Positions 1-7,470 of a stretch of DNA of 8,416 bases are shown here, one piece after another (position 1 is the first letter of the stretch; each line of letters opens with the position of its first letter). The stretch is from Candidatus Kuenenia stuttgartensis (lineage in GTDB: Bacteria; Planctomycetota; Planctomycetia; Isosphaerales; Isosphaeraceae): assembly GCA_945874095.1 (NCBI GenBank), contig CAMCFM010000156.1:1-8416 (forward strand), given 5' to 3'. Position numbers and translations under genes: made by a program. The notes below the pieces were generated by a model, which searched no databases, was not told the DNA's origin, and saw only the letters and a list, made by a program, of their open reading frames with translations.

Positions 1-235
1 AACCGGTCTCAGCTGCAAAGAGTTCGCCGAGCTGGTTGGTTTTTACATGCTGAAAAAGCCATCCAAAGAAGTTTCCCGTCACATATCCGTGTTCGTCGCC
101 CGTGGGTGGCATTCGATAAAGCACTCCTTGAATCAATTCGTGCTGCCACGGTGAATTTTGGAAATCTAATAAATCTTCGGCTGTCCAGAGATGGTCGGTA
201 TGGACACGCTCACGCGATGCTTGTGTCAAATCCAT
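1..235 (-). CDS. Uma2 family endonuclease-like protein, N-terminal part, cut by the window edge
   Basis: I recognise the N-terminal part of the Uma2 (DUF820) family, proteins with a PD-(D/E)XK nuclease-like fold that are multicopy in planctomycetes and cyanobacteria; their biological role is poorly known. Seventy-eight codons are visible from the ATG at 235. A charged leader is followed by LWTAEDLLDF (16-25), then the family hallmark around HELIQGVLYRMPPTGDEHG (32-50), which matches the usual YELIDGxLYxM..pGxxHG pattern. A helix and GELFAAETG (70-78) follow. The catalytic core lies beyond the left edge, so activity cannot be judged. The start is uncertain. The same frame stays open upstream of the ATG to a TGA, and a TTG at 271 (giving MATIESKP...) with a GGCGGG 9 nt upstream is a plausible alternative; the ATG has no Shine-Dalgarno-like sequence. 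The gene diverges from the aspartate kinase gene. Confidence 0.8.
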   Translation of the reverse strand, partial: MDLTQASRERVHTDHLWTAEDLLDFQNSPWQHELIQGVLYRMPPTGDEHGYVTGNFFGWLFQHVKTNQLGELFAAETG

Positions 236-475
236 AGCCGGGGCGTCAGGTTTGGATTCGATGGTTGCCAACGTGGGTAACCCGCCTTTCCCGAACGAGA
301 ATTTTCAGAAGATCGACACAATGTTCAGCCTGATCAGTATAAACTGTCATGGGAAGGTCAGTACATTTAAAAACCTTGGTGGCTCAAAACGGTTCCAAGT
401 ATCACTTTTTGATCTGATTTGATAAACTTTGGATTCGAACTTCCTGCGTTTGAAGCAGACGACTCATGATGCTTG

Positions 476-2293
476 ATGGGGATATCTTCCGTGGCCATTG
501 TGGTGCAAAAGTTTGGCGGTACGAGTGTTGCAACCGCCACAAAGATTCAGGCGGCAGCTCGTCGGGCGATTGATCAGCATGAACGTGGCCACCAGGTGAT
601 CGTGGTTGTCTCAGCGATGGGCCACTCCACAGACGAACTGATCGACCTTGCCAGGCAGGTCACGCCTCGTCCGCCTGCACGTGAACTGGATATGCTGCTG
701 TCCACCGGCGAACAGGTTTCCGTGGCCCTTCTGGCCATGGCCATTCAGTCGCAAGGTGTTCCGTCCATCAGCTTTACAGGCTCTCAGATCGGCATCGTGA
801 CCGACAGTTTTCACACCAAAGCGCGGATCCGGAACATCTCAACCGACCGGATGAAAGCCGCCCTTGACGATGGCAAGATCGTGATCGTGGCCGGTTTTCA
901 GGGTGTGGACGAAAACTACAACATCACCACCCTCGGCCGTGGCGGATCCGACACCACGGCTGTGGCCCTGGCTGCCGTCATTTGTGCCTCAGCCTGCGAG
1001 ATATTCACTGACGTAGACGGTGTTTACACCACCGATCCACGGTTGGTTCCCGACGCTCGCAAGCTCGACACCATCAGCTACGATGAGATGCTCGAAATGG
1101 CCAGCCTGGGTGCTGGTGTGATGCATTCCCGGTCTATAGAATTTGCGAAAAAGTATCACGTTCCGATCCATGTTCGCCATGCTTCCAGGCCCGATGTCGG
1201 CACCTGGATTGTCGACGAACTTGCTGCCCGCCGCATGGGTGCCGTTGTGACCGGTGCCGCTCTGGCCAAGGAAGAAGCCAGAATCACCGTGCGTGGCCTG
1301 CCAGATCGCCCCGGCGTGGTGCATGGCCTGTTCCGCGAACTGGCTGAACGGCATGTTGTCGTGGATATGATCGTTCAGAACGTCGCCAAGGACGGGTTGG
1401 CGGAAGTCACCTTCACCGTTGACGAGGATGACCTCGAAAACTCGCTTTCCGTTGTCAATAAAGCTGCAGCAGCGCAAGGCGCAGCATCGGTTCAGAGCGA
1501 CCGCGAAGTGGCCAAGGTTTCCGTGGTCGGGTCCGGTATGAAGATCCACTCCGGCGTGGCTGTCCGCATGTTTGAAGCCCTTGCCTTAGCGGGTGTTAAC
1601 ATTCAGATGATCACCACCAGCGAGATTAAGATCAGTGTTCTGGTCGCACGCTCTCAGGGTGTGGATGCACTGAGGGCCGTTCACTCGGCTTTTGAGCTTG
1701 AAGTGGTGCCGGCGGATCTCAGGTTCAGCGAAGATCCTCCTGAAATTGCGGTCACTCTGGTTCAAAAGAATCAGGGCCCGGTTTCGACTGAATCTGCCAT
1801 CGTAGGTTCAGCGCCCGGCATGGAAGACCTGGTGATCAGCGATGTGGAGCTTGACACAAATCAGGCCAGAATCACGCTTTTAAACGTTCCCGACAAGCCG
1901 GGCCAAGCCGCATTGGTATTCAGGGCCATCGCCGATGCTGGTATCAATGTCGATATGATTGTTCAGGATATAAGTGAGCAGATGGGCCGGGAGGCTCATA
2001 CTCTGCTCTCGTTCTCGATCCCTTCGCGTGATGTGACTCAGGCTGTTGAGGCGTTGACCCAACTTCTGGGCCCGAACAGTGTGGCGGTGGATCCAAAAAT
2101 CGCCAAACTTTCCGTGATGGGAGTGGGGATAAGGTCTCACACAGGTGTGGCCACCCGCATGTTTGCAGCCTTGGCGGCTGCCAATATCAATATCTCGATG
2201 ATCAATAGCAGCGAGGTGCGCATCAATGTTGCGACCGATGCTGCACATGGTGAAATTGGCCTTGAGGCGCTCAAAAAAGCGTTCGATATCTAA
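476..2293 (+). CDS. lysC: aspartate kinase with four ACT domains (two duplicated ACT pairs)
   Basis: Aspartate kinase phosphorylates L-aspartate to 4-phospho-L-aspartate, the first step of the Lys/Thr/Met and diaminopimelate pathway in the cytosol. The kinase domain covers about residues 6-245. It shows the N-terminal KFGGTSV (12-18), STGEQ (76-80), GRGGSDTTA (154-162) and TDVDGVYTTDPR (178-189). Four ACT domains follow. ACT1 starts near ITVRGLPDRPG (270), ACT2 near KVSVVGSGMK (347), ACT3 near ITLLNVPDKPG (466) and ACT4 near KLSVMGVGIR (544), with a linker at about 410-460 between the pairs. At 605 aa it is much longer than two-ACT enzymes (about 400-420 aa) and resembles the four-ACT class known from cyanobacteria. 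Feedback by Lys and/or Thr is expected from the family; which ligand is used cannot be read here. The ATG at 476 is preceded in frame by a TTG at 473. A GTG at 491 with GGGGAT 7 nt upstream would give MAIVVQKFGG, a typical family N-terminus. The symbol follows family usage. Confidence 0.96.
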   Translation: MGISSVAIVVQKFGGTSVATATKIQAAARRAIDQHERGHQVIVVVSAMGHSTDELIDLARQVTPRPPARELDMLLSTGEQVSVALLAMAIQSQGVPSISFTGSQIGIVTDSFHTKARIRNISTDRMKAALDDGKIVIVAGFQGVDENYNITTLGRGGSDTTAVALAAVICASACEIFTDVDGVYTTDPRLVPDARKLDTISYDEMLEMASLGAGVMHSRSIEFAKKYHVPIHVRHASRPDVGTWIVDELAARRMGAVVTGAALAKEEARITVRGLPDRPGVVHGLFRELAERHVVVDMIVQNVAKDGLAEVTFTVDEDDLENSLSVVNKAAAAQGAASVQSDREVAKVSVVGSGMKIHSGVAVRMFEALALAGVNIQMITTSEIKISVLVARSQGVDALRAVHSAFELEVVPADLRFSEDPPEIAVTLVQKNQGPVSTESAIVGSAPGMEDLVISDVELDTNQARITLLNVPDKPGQAALVFRAIADAGINVDMIVQDISEQMGREAHTLLSFSIPSRDVTQAVEALTQLLGPNSVAVDPKIAKLSVMGVGIRSHTGVATRMFAALAAANINISMINSSEVRINVATDAAHGEIGLEALKKAFDI

Positions 2294-2359
2294 CAGTTCC
2301 GTCGTCATTCGTACCCGTTTCCGAGTCTCGTTTTCAACCCTTCAGGACCCGATCGAATC

Positions 2360-3607
2360 ATGTCACGCAAGAAAGTCATTCTGGCCTATTCCGGTGGCTT
2401 GGACACCTCAGTGGCTGTCAAGTGGATCAACGAAACCTACGACATGGACGTGATCTGCTACACCTGCGATCTCGGCCAGGGGCAGGACATTGAAGCCATC
2501 CGTCAGAAAGCCCTTCGCACAGGTGCTTCTGACGCCGTGGCCGAAGACCTTCGTGCCCTGTTCACCGACTATTTCTGTCTACCGTCGCTCATGGCAGGTG
2601 CTTTGTACGAAGGTAAGTACCCACTGGCTACGGCTTTGGGCCGTCCCCTGATCGCCCAGCGCATGGTTCTGCTGGCTCAGGAAAAAGGCGCATCGGCTGT
2701 GGCCCACGGCTGTACCGGTAAAGGTAACGATCAGGTCCGTTTCGACGTGACGGTTCAGACTCTTGATCCATCGCTCCAGATCATCGCCCCTGTGCGTGAA
2801 TGGAAGTGGACACGCACGCAAGAGTTGGAATATGCACTCAAGCACAATATCGAAGTGGAAGCCACCAAGAAGTCGATTTACTCGACCGACCAAAACCTTT
2901 GGGGACGCTCGATTGAGGCTGGAATTCTCGAAGATCCATGGGTGGAACCACCCGCCGACGCCTTCCAGTGGACCGCTGATCCACGGACGGCTCCGAACGA
3001 GCCTGAGGAAGTTGAGATTGGCTTCGAAAAAGGCCGTCCGATTTCTTTGAATGGGGTCGAGAAAGATCCTGTTGCCATCATCGAAGAGCTTAACCAGATT
3101 GCTGGTAGGCATGGAGTGGGCCGGATTGACCACGTCGAGAACCGACTGGTGGGGATCAAGAGCCGCGAGATTTACGAAGCACCGGCCGCGATTGTCCTTC
3201 ACGAAGCACACCGCGAGATTGAGTTCCTGACACTCTCGAAGGACGCTTTGAGGTTCCGGACTTATGTCAGCCAAGCCTATTCGGACATGATCTACAACGG
3301 CCTCTGGTTCTCCGCCTTCCACCAGGACCTGATGGCCTTTGTGGCATCGAATCAGCGATATGTCAGTGGAGTGGCCCGTGTGAAGCTCTTTAAGGGCCAC
3401 TGCATGATCACTGGCCGGAAGAGCGAGCACTCGCTTTACCGCCACGAACTGGCGACCTACGAAGAAGGCGACCAGTACGATTCATCGGCTGCCCAAGGGT
3501 TTATCAAAATCCATGGTCTGTCGCAAACCACTCAGGCCAAGCATCAGATGCTCAAGGATATGGGCAGCCATCGCATGGAACTGCCGTCGATCATCCCGCC
3601 GAAGTGA
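2360..3607 (+). CDS. argG: argininosuccinate synthase
   Basis: ArgG condenses L-citrulline and L-aspartate with ATP to give argininosuccinate, AMP and pyrophosphate, the penultimate step of arginine synthesis in the cytosol. The 415-aa protein has the usual length of the non-E. coli-type family (about 400 aa). The N-terminal ATP-pyrophosphatase P-loop is AYSGGLDTSVA (9-19). Other family blocks are DLGQGQDIEAIR (37-48), YPLATALGRPLIAQ (87-100), the HGCTGKGNDQVRF motif (116-128), STDQNLWGRSIE (175-186), ED-W (191-194), EAPAA (273-277) and TGRKSEHSLY (351-360). Nothing catalytic appears to be missing. The ATG at 2360 gives the canonical MSRKKVILAYSGGLD start; an AGGA lies 12 nt upstream, slightly far for a ribosome binding site. 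The gene sits 66 bp after the aspartate kinase stop with no terminator between them, so co-transcription is likely. A strong intrinsic terminator follows. Confidence 0.98.
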   Translation: MSRKKVILAYSGGLDTSVAVKWINETYDMDVICYTCDLGQGQDIEAIRQKALRTGASDAVAEDLRALFTDYFCLPSLMAGALYEGKYPLATALGRPLIAQRMVLLAQEKGASAVAHGCTGKGNDQVRFDVTVQTLDPSLQIIAPVREWKWTRTQELEYALKHNIEVEATKKSIYSTDQNLWGRSIEAGILEDPWVEPPADAFQWTADPRTAPNEPEEVEIGFEKGRPISLNGVEKDPVAIIEELNQIAGRHGVGRIDHVENRLVGIKSREIYEAPAAIVLHEAHREIEFLTLSKDALRFRTYVSQAYSDMIYNGLWFSAFHQDLMAFVASNQRYVSGVARVKLFKGHCMITGRKSEHSLYRHELATYEEGDQYDSSAAQGFIKIHGLSQTTQAKHQMLKDMGSHRMELPSIIPPK

Positions 3608-3642
3608 TCTTCAGAGTCTTTCAACTAAATTCCAGTGAGCTC

Positions 3643-3676
3643 AAGTGGGTGGATTTTCAAATCCACCCACTTTTTT
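3643..3676 (+). terminator. intrinsic terminator of the aspartate kinase-argG unit
   Basis: A perfect 13-bp stem (3643-3655 pairing with 3660-3672), built on GTGGGTGGAT and its complement ATCCACCCAC, has a 4-nt TTCA loop and runs into six T residues (3671-3676). It begins 36 bp after the argG stop codon. The T-run is on the plus strand only. On the minus strand the stem is not followed by T residues, so it should not efficiently stop transcription coming from the opposite gene. Confidence 0.93.
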
Positions 3677-3730
3677 AATTTTCGGTTGATCCGCAGAAGT
3701 TAAAAGAACCCGCGATTTATATTTCATTCG

Positions 3731-3774
3731 GCCTCCAGAGGAGGCACCTATTAATAGGCATGTCCGCAGGACAT
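3731..3774. repeat. cluster of three consecutive short inverted repeats
   Basis: Three perfect palindromic units lie almost back to back: GCCTCC-AGA-GGAGGC (3731-3745), the 12-nt palindrome CCTATTAATAGG (3747-3758), and ATGTCC-GCA-GGACAT (3760-3774). Only one base separates each from the next. None is followed by a T-run on either strand, so they are not classical terminators. They lie between the convergent argG and dehydrogenase genes. This could be a REP/MITE-like dispersed element or a 3'-end RNA stabiliser for the minus-strand transcript; copy number elsewhere in the genome cannot be seen here. Confidence 0.6.
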
Positions 3775-3791
3775 CAAGCAACCCAATGTCA

Positions 3792-3839
3792 TACACTTCT
3801 ACTGGTTCTGGACCATAGGCCCGGAACCAGAAGGATGTA
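3792..3839. repeat. long imperfect hairpin downstream of the dehydrogenase gene
   Basis: An inner stem of 10 pairs (3802-3811 with 3821-3830, one T-G wobble) encloses a 9-nt loop. It is extended outward past an A-A mismatch by 3797-3800 with 3832-3835, and past a bulged C at 3796 by 3792-3795 with 3836-3839. The structure starts about 44 nt beyond the dehydrogenase stop codon, in the position of a 3' UTR hairpin for that minus-strand gene. There is no T-tract on the minus-strand exit side, so it would be a non-canonical terminator or a stabilising element. The role is inferred from position only. Confidence 0.55.
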
Positions 3840-3882
3840 CCATCAGCCAGTAATCCCAAAATCTTCGCTTGAAACCACCAAT

Positions 3883-6800
3883 TCACTTCTGTTCTTTCTC
3901 GACCGCTTTCTCCACCACTTTCAGGCTCGCCAGATAAGCGGTCAGGTCTCTCAGATCACGCAGATTTAGCCGATCTCCAAGCCCTTCCGGCATGAGCGAA
4001 ACGCCCTTGGCGCGTTCTTCGACATTGGCTTTTTCAATGGCAATCTGCTTGCCTTCGCTATTGCGGATCAGAATTCGTCCAGGTTCTTCCTGCTCGACCA
4101 CTCCAGAAAGAGTCGTTCCGTCTTTCAGGCCAAAAGTGCTGGTTTCAAAGCCTTTCGCCAGGATTGCATTAGGCTTAACAATCGACTGCAGCAATTGCTC
4201 ATGGGTGAGCCTTGACCCCACCCCTTCCAGACTCGGCCCGACCCTTTCTTTGCTATTGGCTGGCAAGTGGCACCTTTGGCATGACAGATCGGCACGCGTG
4301 AGAAAGATATTCTTGCCATTTTCCATATTACCGCCTGAAATCGAGTCCCGCCATTTTGCCAGTGGGTCCAGTTTCAACTCTTCCTGATATTGTTCGTCAA
4401 GTCGCTTACGCAAATTTCTGCCATCCTGTGCGAGAGAATGCACGGCCTCATTGAGTTCCAGCCTCAGCCCTGGCTCAAGTTTGCCTGCAATTCTCGCATC
4501 CATCAGAGACGACAGTTTTGCAACTGACTGACCGTCGGAAATCTCGGCCAATATTCGAATCACCCGCTGCTTTTCAGGCATGGATCCATCGGCCATGATC
4601 AAATCAATGATCGGTGCCCGGTCGTTCGGATTTAAACTCGTAATCGAACCAATCGCAACCAGTTTCAGCTCTTCCAGCGGGCTTTTTAATGCACTTTTGA
4701 CAATCGCAGGCGAATCCTTGTCATGCCCTTTCACCAATAGCTCTAAAGCCTTGGCCTGAATCCGGACCGGGCGACTGGCTTCCGTGAGAATCAATTTCAA
4801 TCGGTCGTGATACTTGCCATTGGGGTGCTTTTCCATAAATCCGAGAATGGCAGACTGTATCAATTCAGTCTGATCACCTGCCAGAAACTCTCCAGCAAAT
4901 ACCTCCAATTCCTGAACCGCTGCACCCGATTCCCGACCGGTTCCCGAGATTTCATAGAACAGGCCTTGCACGCCATCAAATTTCGATGGTTTATCCCATT
5001 GGGTCAATGTCTCCAGAGCTTCCACACGAAGATATTCGGCATATGCTCTGTGATTTGCAAATGCAATCAATCGCTTGGCGTTTTCCCTTCGCCCTTCTCG
5101 CAAATTCGCATGCATCCAGCGCCTGGCGACAGCCTCCCGGACCAAGTCTGTCCATCCTGAATTTAAAACGGTCTTAATATCGTAATCTGAGAGAACTTTC
5201 TGGGCAGTTGCAATACGCCCGTCATAGATCGCCCTCGCCGCATCCGCCACAATCAGAGGGTTTTTGTCGTTCAGAAACAGGGCCACTTCAGGCATGGCTT
5301 TGCGACTCATGGCCAGCAATGTTGTGCGTCTCAGAGCATCGGAATCATTTAATATCAATGATTTCCACTGATCACCTTCCACACTGCCTGACAAGGCCAC
5401 AGCCAGACCATGCCTCAGCCAGGGGTCTTGATCGTTGGTTTCAATCGATAATTTTGCAATCGGTTGAATCGCATTTACCGATTTCAATTGCCCAAGCGCC
5501 AGGCATGCCCAAAGTCGGACCCTTTGATCTGGATCCGCAAGGAATGCAATCAGAGGTTTGTCAGCGCCAACAGGGCTGGTTTCGCCGAGGATTCTGGCTA
5601 AAGTGGCGCGGAATTCAGGGTCGGTGTCATTTGACCAGTTTTTCCAGTCGTCAGGCAGAGCGATTTTCTTTAATCGTTGCAACTGAGCCAGCCCCCAAAG
5701 TGAACTTGTTCGGGCCAACTGGCTTGGACTCGTCTTAATACAATCGAGAAAAATCGGTGTCGAAACTTTGCCGCGTTTCACAAGCTCAAACTGAGCTTGA
5801 CGCCGCACACGCATATCCGGGTGATTTAACCATTGCCCCAGTACTTGCAATTCCATCTTTGATGGTTCGAGTTTTAAAATCTCGGATGTGCTACGGGCTA
5901 GAGGATCTGCACTCAGGCCCGGCGATTTCAAGCTGTATAGCCCGCCTCCGCTGTCGAGAGAAATTCCGCCTGTCCAGGTGCTGAATACAACCGAGCCGTC
6001 AGGGGCAAAATCGACGTCGTTTGCGCCCGATTTCCAGAGCAACTTGCCAGGCGCTTGCATTTCATAGCCAGCCCCTTTGCGATTGACATTGACGGAATGA
6101 ATTCCGCCACCTTCTCCGAGATAATCGCAGACTAGAAATTGGCCTGTATAACTGACTGGAACGCCCGTGCCAGGGTGTGCTGCTACTCCTGAAGGACCTT
6201 GGGCCAGATTGGCCACGGGTGGAACAATGTGGCCTGATTGTTCGGGATGGGCAGGAAACCAGGTTTTTTCTGATGTCCAGGGCCCAAGTGCAACCGGTTT
6301 ATTCAAATGCTGATAGCCGATTCGCCAGCCACTATCTCCACCAGGCAGAACCCACACCCAGCGTGCTTTATCACCTCTGTCAGCATTATTATCGCAAGTC
6401 CAGAGATTCCCAAAGGCGTCGAATGTCAATTCCTGAGGGTTTCTTAAACCTTTGGCAAAAAGCTCCAGATTTGATCCATCGGCTTCGCATCGAAAAACGC
6501 CGCCCGTATCAGGCAGGTCGATCAACAGTTTGCCGTCTTTTTCAATGCGCGAGCCACGATCTCCCATGCTGAAATACAATCGCCCGTCGGGGCCCCAGCA
6601 GAGTCCGTGAAGGTCGTGGCCAAGATATCCCAGTCGCACTCCATAGCCTGTTTGAAGGGCTTTTCGAGCGGTCGATTTCTGTGTGTTTGCACCATCCAGA
6701 ACCCACAGGCTTGGGATATTTGTCAAATAAATCTGGTCGCGAGTTGCCAGAATGCCTGCCAGAGTGCCATCCAGGAGGCCATTGAAACCGTCTGCGAATA

Positions 6801-7269
6801 CGGATGATTTTTGAAAGGCCCCATTTTTATCAGGATCTTCCAGAAGCCGAACACGCTCCGAAGGCACTTTCCAGGCAGGCAGTTCATCGCCCAGACGCGA
6901 TTCGTAGAGTTTCTTGCGATCCGCGATGGATCGGCTTGCCAGATCCTCATCCATCCATGGCAACCGATAGCGGATATCAGACCAACCGCCTTTCTGGTCG
7001 ATATATCGAAACGATTCAGCCACAAAGATACGACCAAAATCGTCGATGGAAAATGCAATCGGGTGGCTGATCTTTGTGGAATCGGCAATCAGGCTGACTT
7101 TTAAATCAGGGCTTTTTTCAAACTGGCTCATGAGCAATCGTTCACGAGCAGGGTCAGGGATTTTTGGCTTCTCATCCTGAGCTTTTGAAGTGAATGCAAA
7201 ACAAGTGATCAAGATACAATGAATTACCATTTCGAAAATGCCAGTGCGATGGCGGTTCAATTTCAACAT
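3883..7269 (-). CDS. secreted PVC-type membrane-bound dehydrogenase domain protein with HEAT-like region and C-terminal cytochrome c
   Basis: Probably a periplasmic redox enzyme that oxidises an unknown substrate, likely a sugar or alcohol, and passes electrons to a covalently bound heme. Numbering is from the ATG at 7269 (1,128 aa). A signal peptide spans about residues 1-30: basic KLNRHR, hydrophobic MVIHCILITCFAF, probable cleavage after SKA. Residues about 35-450 form a beta-propeller of the Pirellula/Verrucomicrobium membrane-bound dehydrogenase type, with GPDGRLYFSMGDRG (226-239), NLWTCDNNADRGDKARW (288-304) and FAPDGSVVFSTWTGG (421-435). Residues about 485-950 are helical, HEAT-like units. 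The C-terminal heme module has CQRCH (997-1001, nt 4267-4281) and a likely axial Met in SLMPEG (1093). ATG 7269 has AAAAGG 10 nt upstream; an in-frame ATG at 7308 would add 13 residues but has no Shine-Dalgarno-like sequence and weakens the signal peptide. It is convergent with argG and has its own promoter. The propeller cofactor (PQQ or none) is not readable. Confidence 0.93.
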   Translation of the reverse strand: MLKLNRHRTGIFEMVIHCILITCFAFTSKAQDEKPKIPDPARERLLMSQFEKSPDLKVSLIADSTKISHPIAFSIDDFGRIFVAESFRYIDQKGGWSDIRYRLPWMDEDLASRSIADRKKLYESRLGDELPAWKVPSERVRLLEDPDKNGAFQKSSVFADGFNGLLDGTLAGILATRDQIYLTNIPSLWVLDGANTQKSTARKALQTGYGVRLGYLGHDLHGLCWGPDGRLYFSMGDRGSRIEKDGKLLIDLPDTGGVFRCEADGSNLELFAKGLRNPQELTFDAFGNLWTCDNNADRGDKARWVWVLPGGDSGWRIGYQHLNKPVALGPWTSEKTWFPAHPEQSGHIVPPVANLAQGPSGVAAHPGTGVPVSYTGQFLVCDYLGEGGGIHSVNVNRKGAGYEMQAPGKLLWKSGANDVDFAPDGSVVFSTWTGGISLDSGGGLYSLKSPGLSADPLARSTSEILKLEPSKMELQVLGQWLNHPDMRVRRQAQFELVKRGKVSTPIFLDCIKTSPSQLARTSSLWGLAQLQRLKKIALPDDWKNWSNDTDPEFRATLARILGETSPVGADKPLIAFLADPDQRVRLWACLALGQLKSVNAIQPIAKLSIETNDQDPWLRHGLAVALSGSVEGDQWKSLILNDSDALRRTTLLAMSRKAMPEVALFLNDKNPLIVADAARAIYDGRIATAQKVLSDYDIKTVLNSGWTDLVREAVARRWMHANLREGRRENAKRLIAFANHRAYAEYLRVEALETLTQWDKPSKFDGVQGLFYEISGTGRESGAAVQELEVFAGEFLAGDQTELIQSAILGFMEKHPNGKYHDRLKLILTEASRPVRIQAKALELLVKGHDKDSPAIVKSALKSPLEELKLVAIGSITSLNPNDRAPIIDLIMADGSMPEKQRVIRILAEISDGQSVAKLSSLMDARIAGKLEPGLRLELNEAVHSLAQDGRNLRKRLDEQYQEELKLDPLAKWRDSISGGNMENGKNIFLTRADLSCQRCHLPANSKERVGPSLEGVGSRLTHEQLLQSIVKPNAILAKGFETSTFGLKDGTTLSGVVEQEEPGRILIRNSEGKQIAIEKANVEERAKGVSLMPEGLGDRLNLRDLRDLTAYLASLKVVEKAVEKEQK

Positions 7270-7342
7270 CGGCGATTTGCCTTTTATAGATTCTCTATGC
7301 GAGTGCATATGGGATTTGGAAATGGATCGATTGCGAAGACGA

Positions 7343-7371
7343 GTGGCTGTTGGACCGGATTTTGTGGCTGT
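7343..7371. repeat. 8-bp direct repeat just downstream of the dehydrogenase promoter
   Basis: GTGGCTGT occurs at 7343-7350 and again at 7364-7371, exactly 21 bp apart, or about two DNA turns. Both copies fall between the predicted minus-strand start site (near 7376) and the coding region. The spacing would suit a dimeric regulator binding one face of the helix, but an 8-bp repeat can arise by chance. Confidence 0.3.
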
Positions 7372-7382
7372 GGGTACACTAA

Positions 7383-7411
7383 ATTAAACAATGAGATGGC
7401 TTGCGAGTCAA
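7383..7411 (-). promoter_or_regulatory. sigma-70-like promoter for the secreted dehydrogenase gene
   Basis: Read on the minus strand, TTGACT (7411-7406) and TTTAAT (7388-7383) each match the -35 and -10 consensus at 5 of 6 positions, with the ideal 17-bp spacer. Transcription would start near 7376, giving a leader of roughly 105 nt before the ATG at 7269. It is the best promoter match in the window. Sigma-70 consensus use in planctomycetes is assumed. Confidence 0.65.
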
Positions 7412-7470
7412 GCGGAAGCGGCTGATTTAGGAACTGGCTGTGAATCTTTTGTGGTTCTCAAAATAAGATT

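Noticed and set aside
336..341. TATACT on the minus strand as a -10 box for the Uma2 gene
   Set aside because: No -35-like hexamer lies at 16-18 bp; the nearest (CTGACC) would be only 14 bp away.
421..426. GATAAA as a -10 box for the aspartate kinase gene
   Set aside because: It matches only 4 of 6 positions and has no acceptable -35 element at normal spacing.
989..1549. 186-codon minus-strand open frame inside the aspartate kinase gene
   Set aside because: It lies wholly opposite a well-supported gene, has no family motif, and its Cys/His-rich composition is typical of an antisense shadow.
2579..3445. 288-codon minus-strand open frame inside argG
   Set aside because: It is entirely antisense to conserved argG motifs and no recognisable domain appears. 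Long antisense frames are expected over genes with this codon use.
5208..5738. 176-codon plus-strand open frame opposite the dehydrogenase gene
   Set aside because: It is antisense to the continuous HEAT-like coding region, with no domain or ribosome binding site support.
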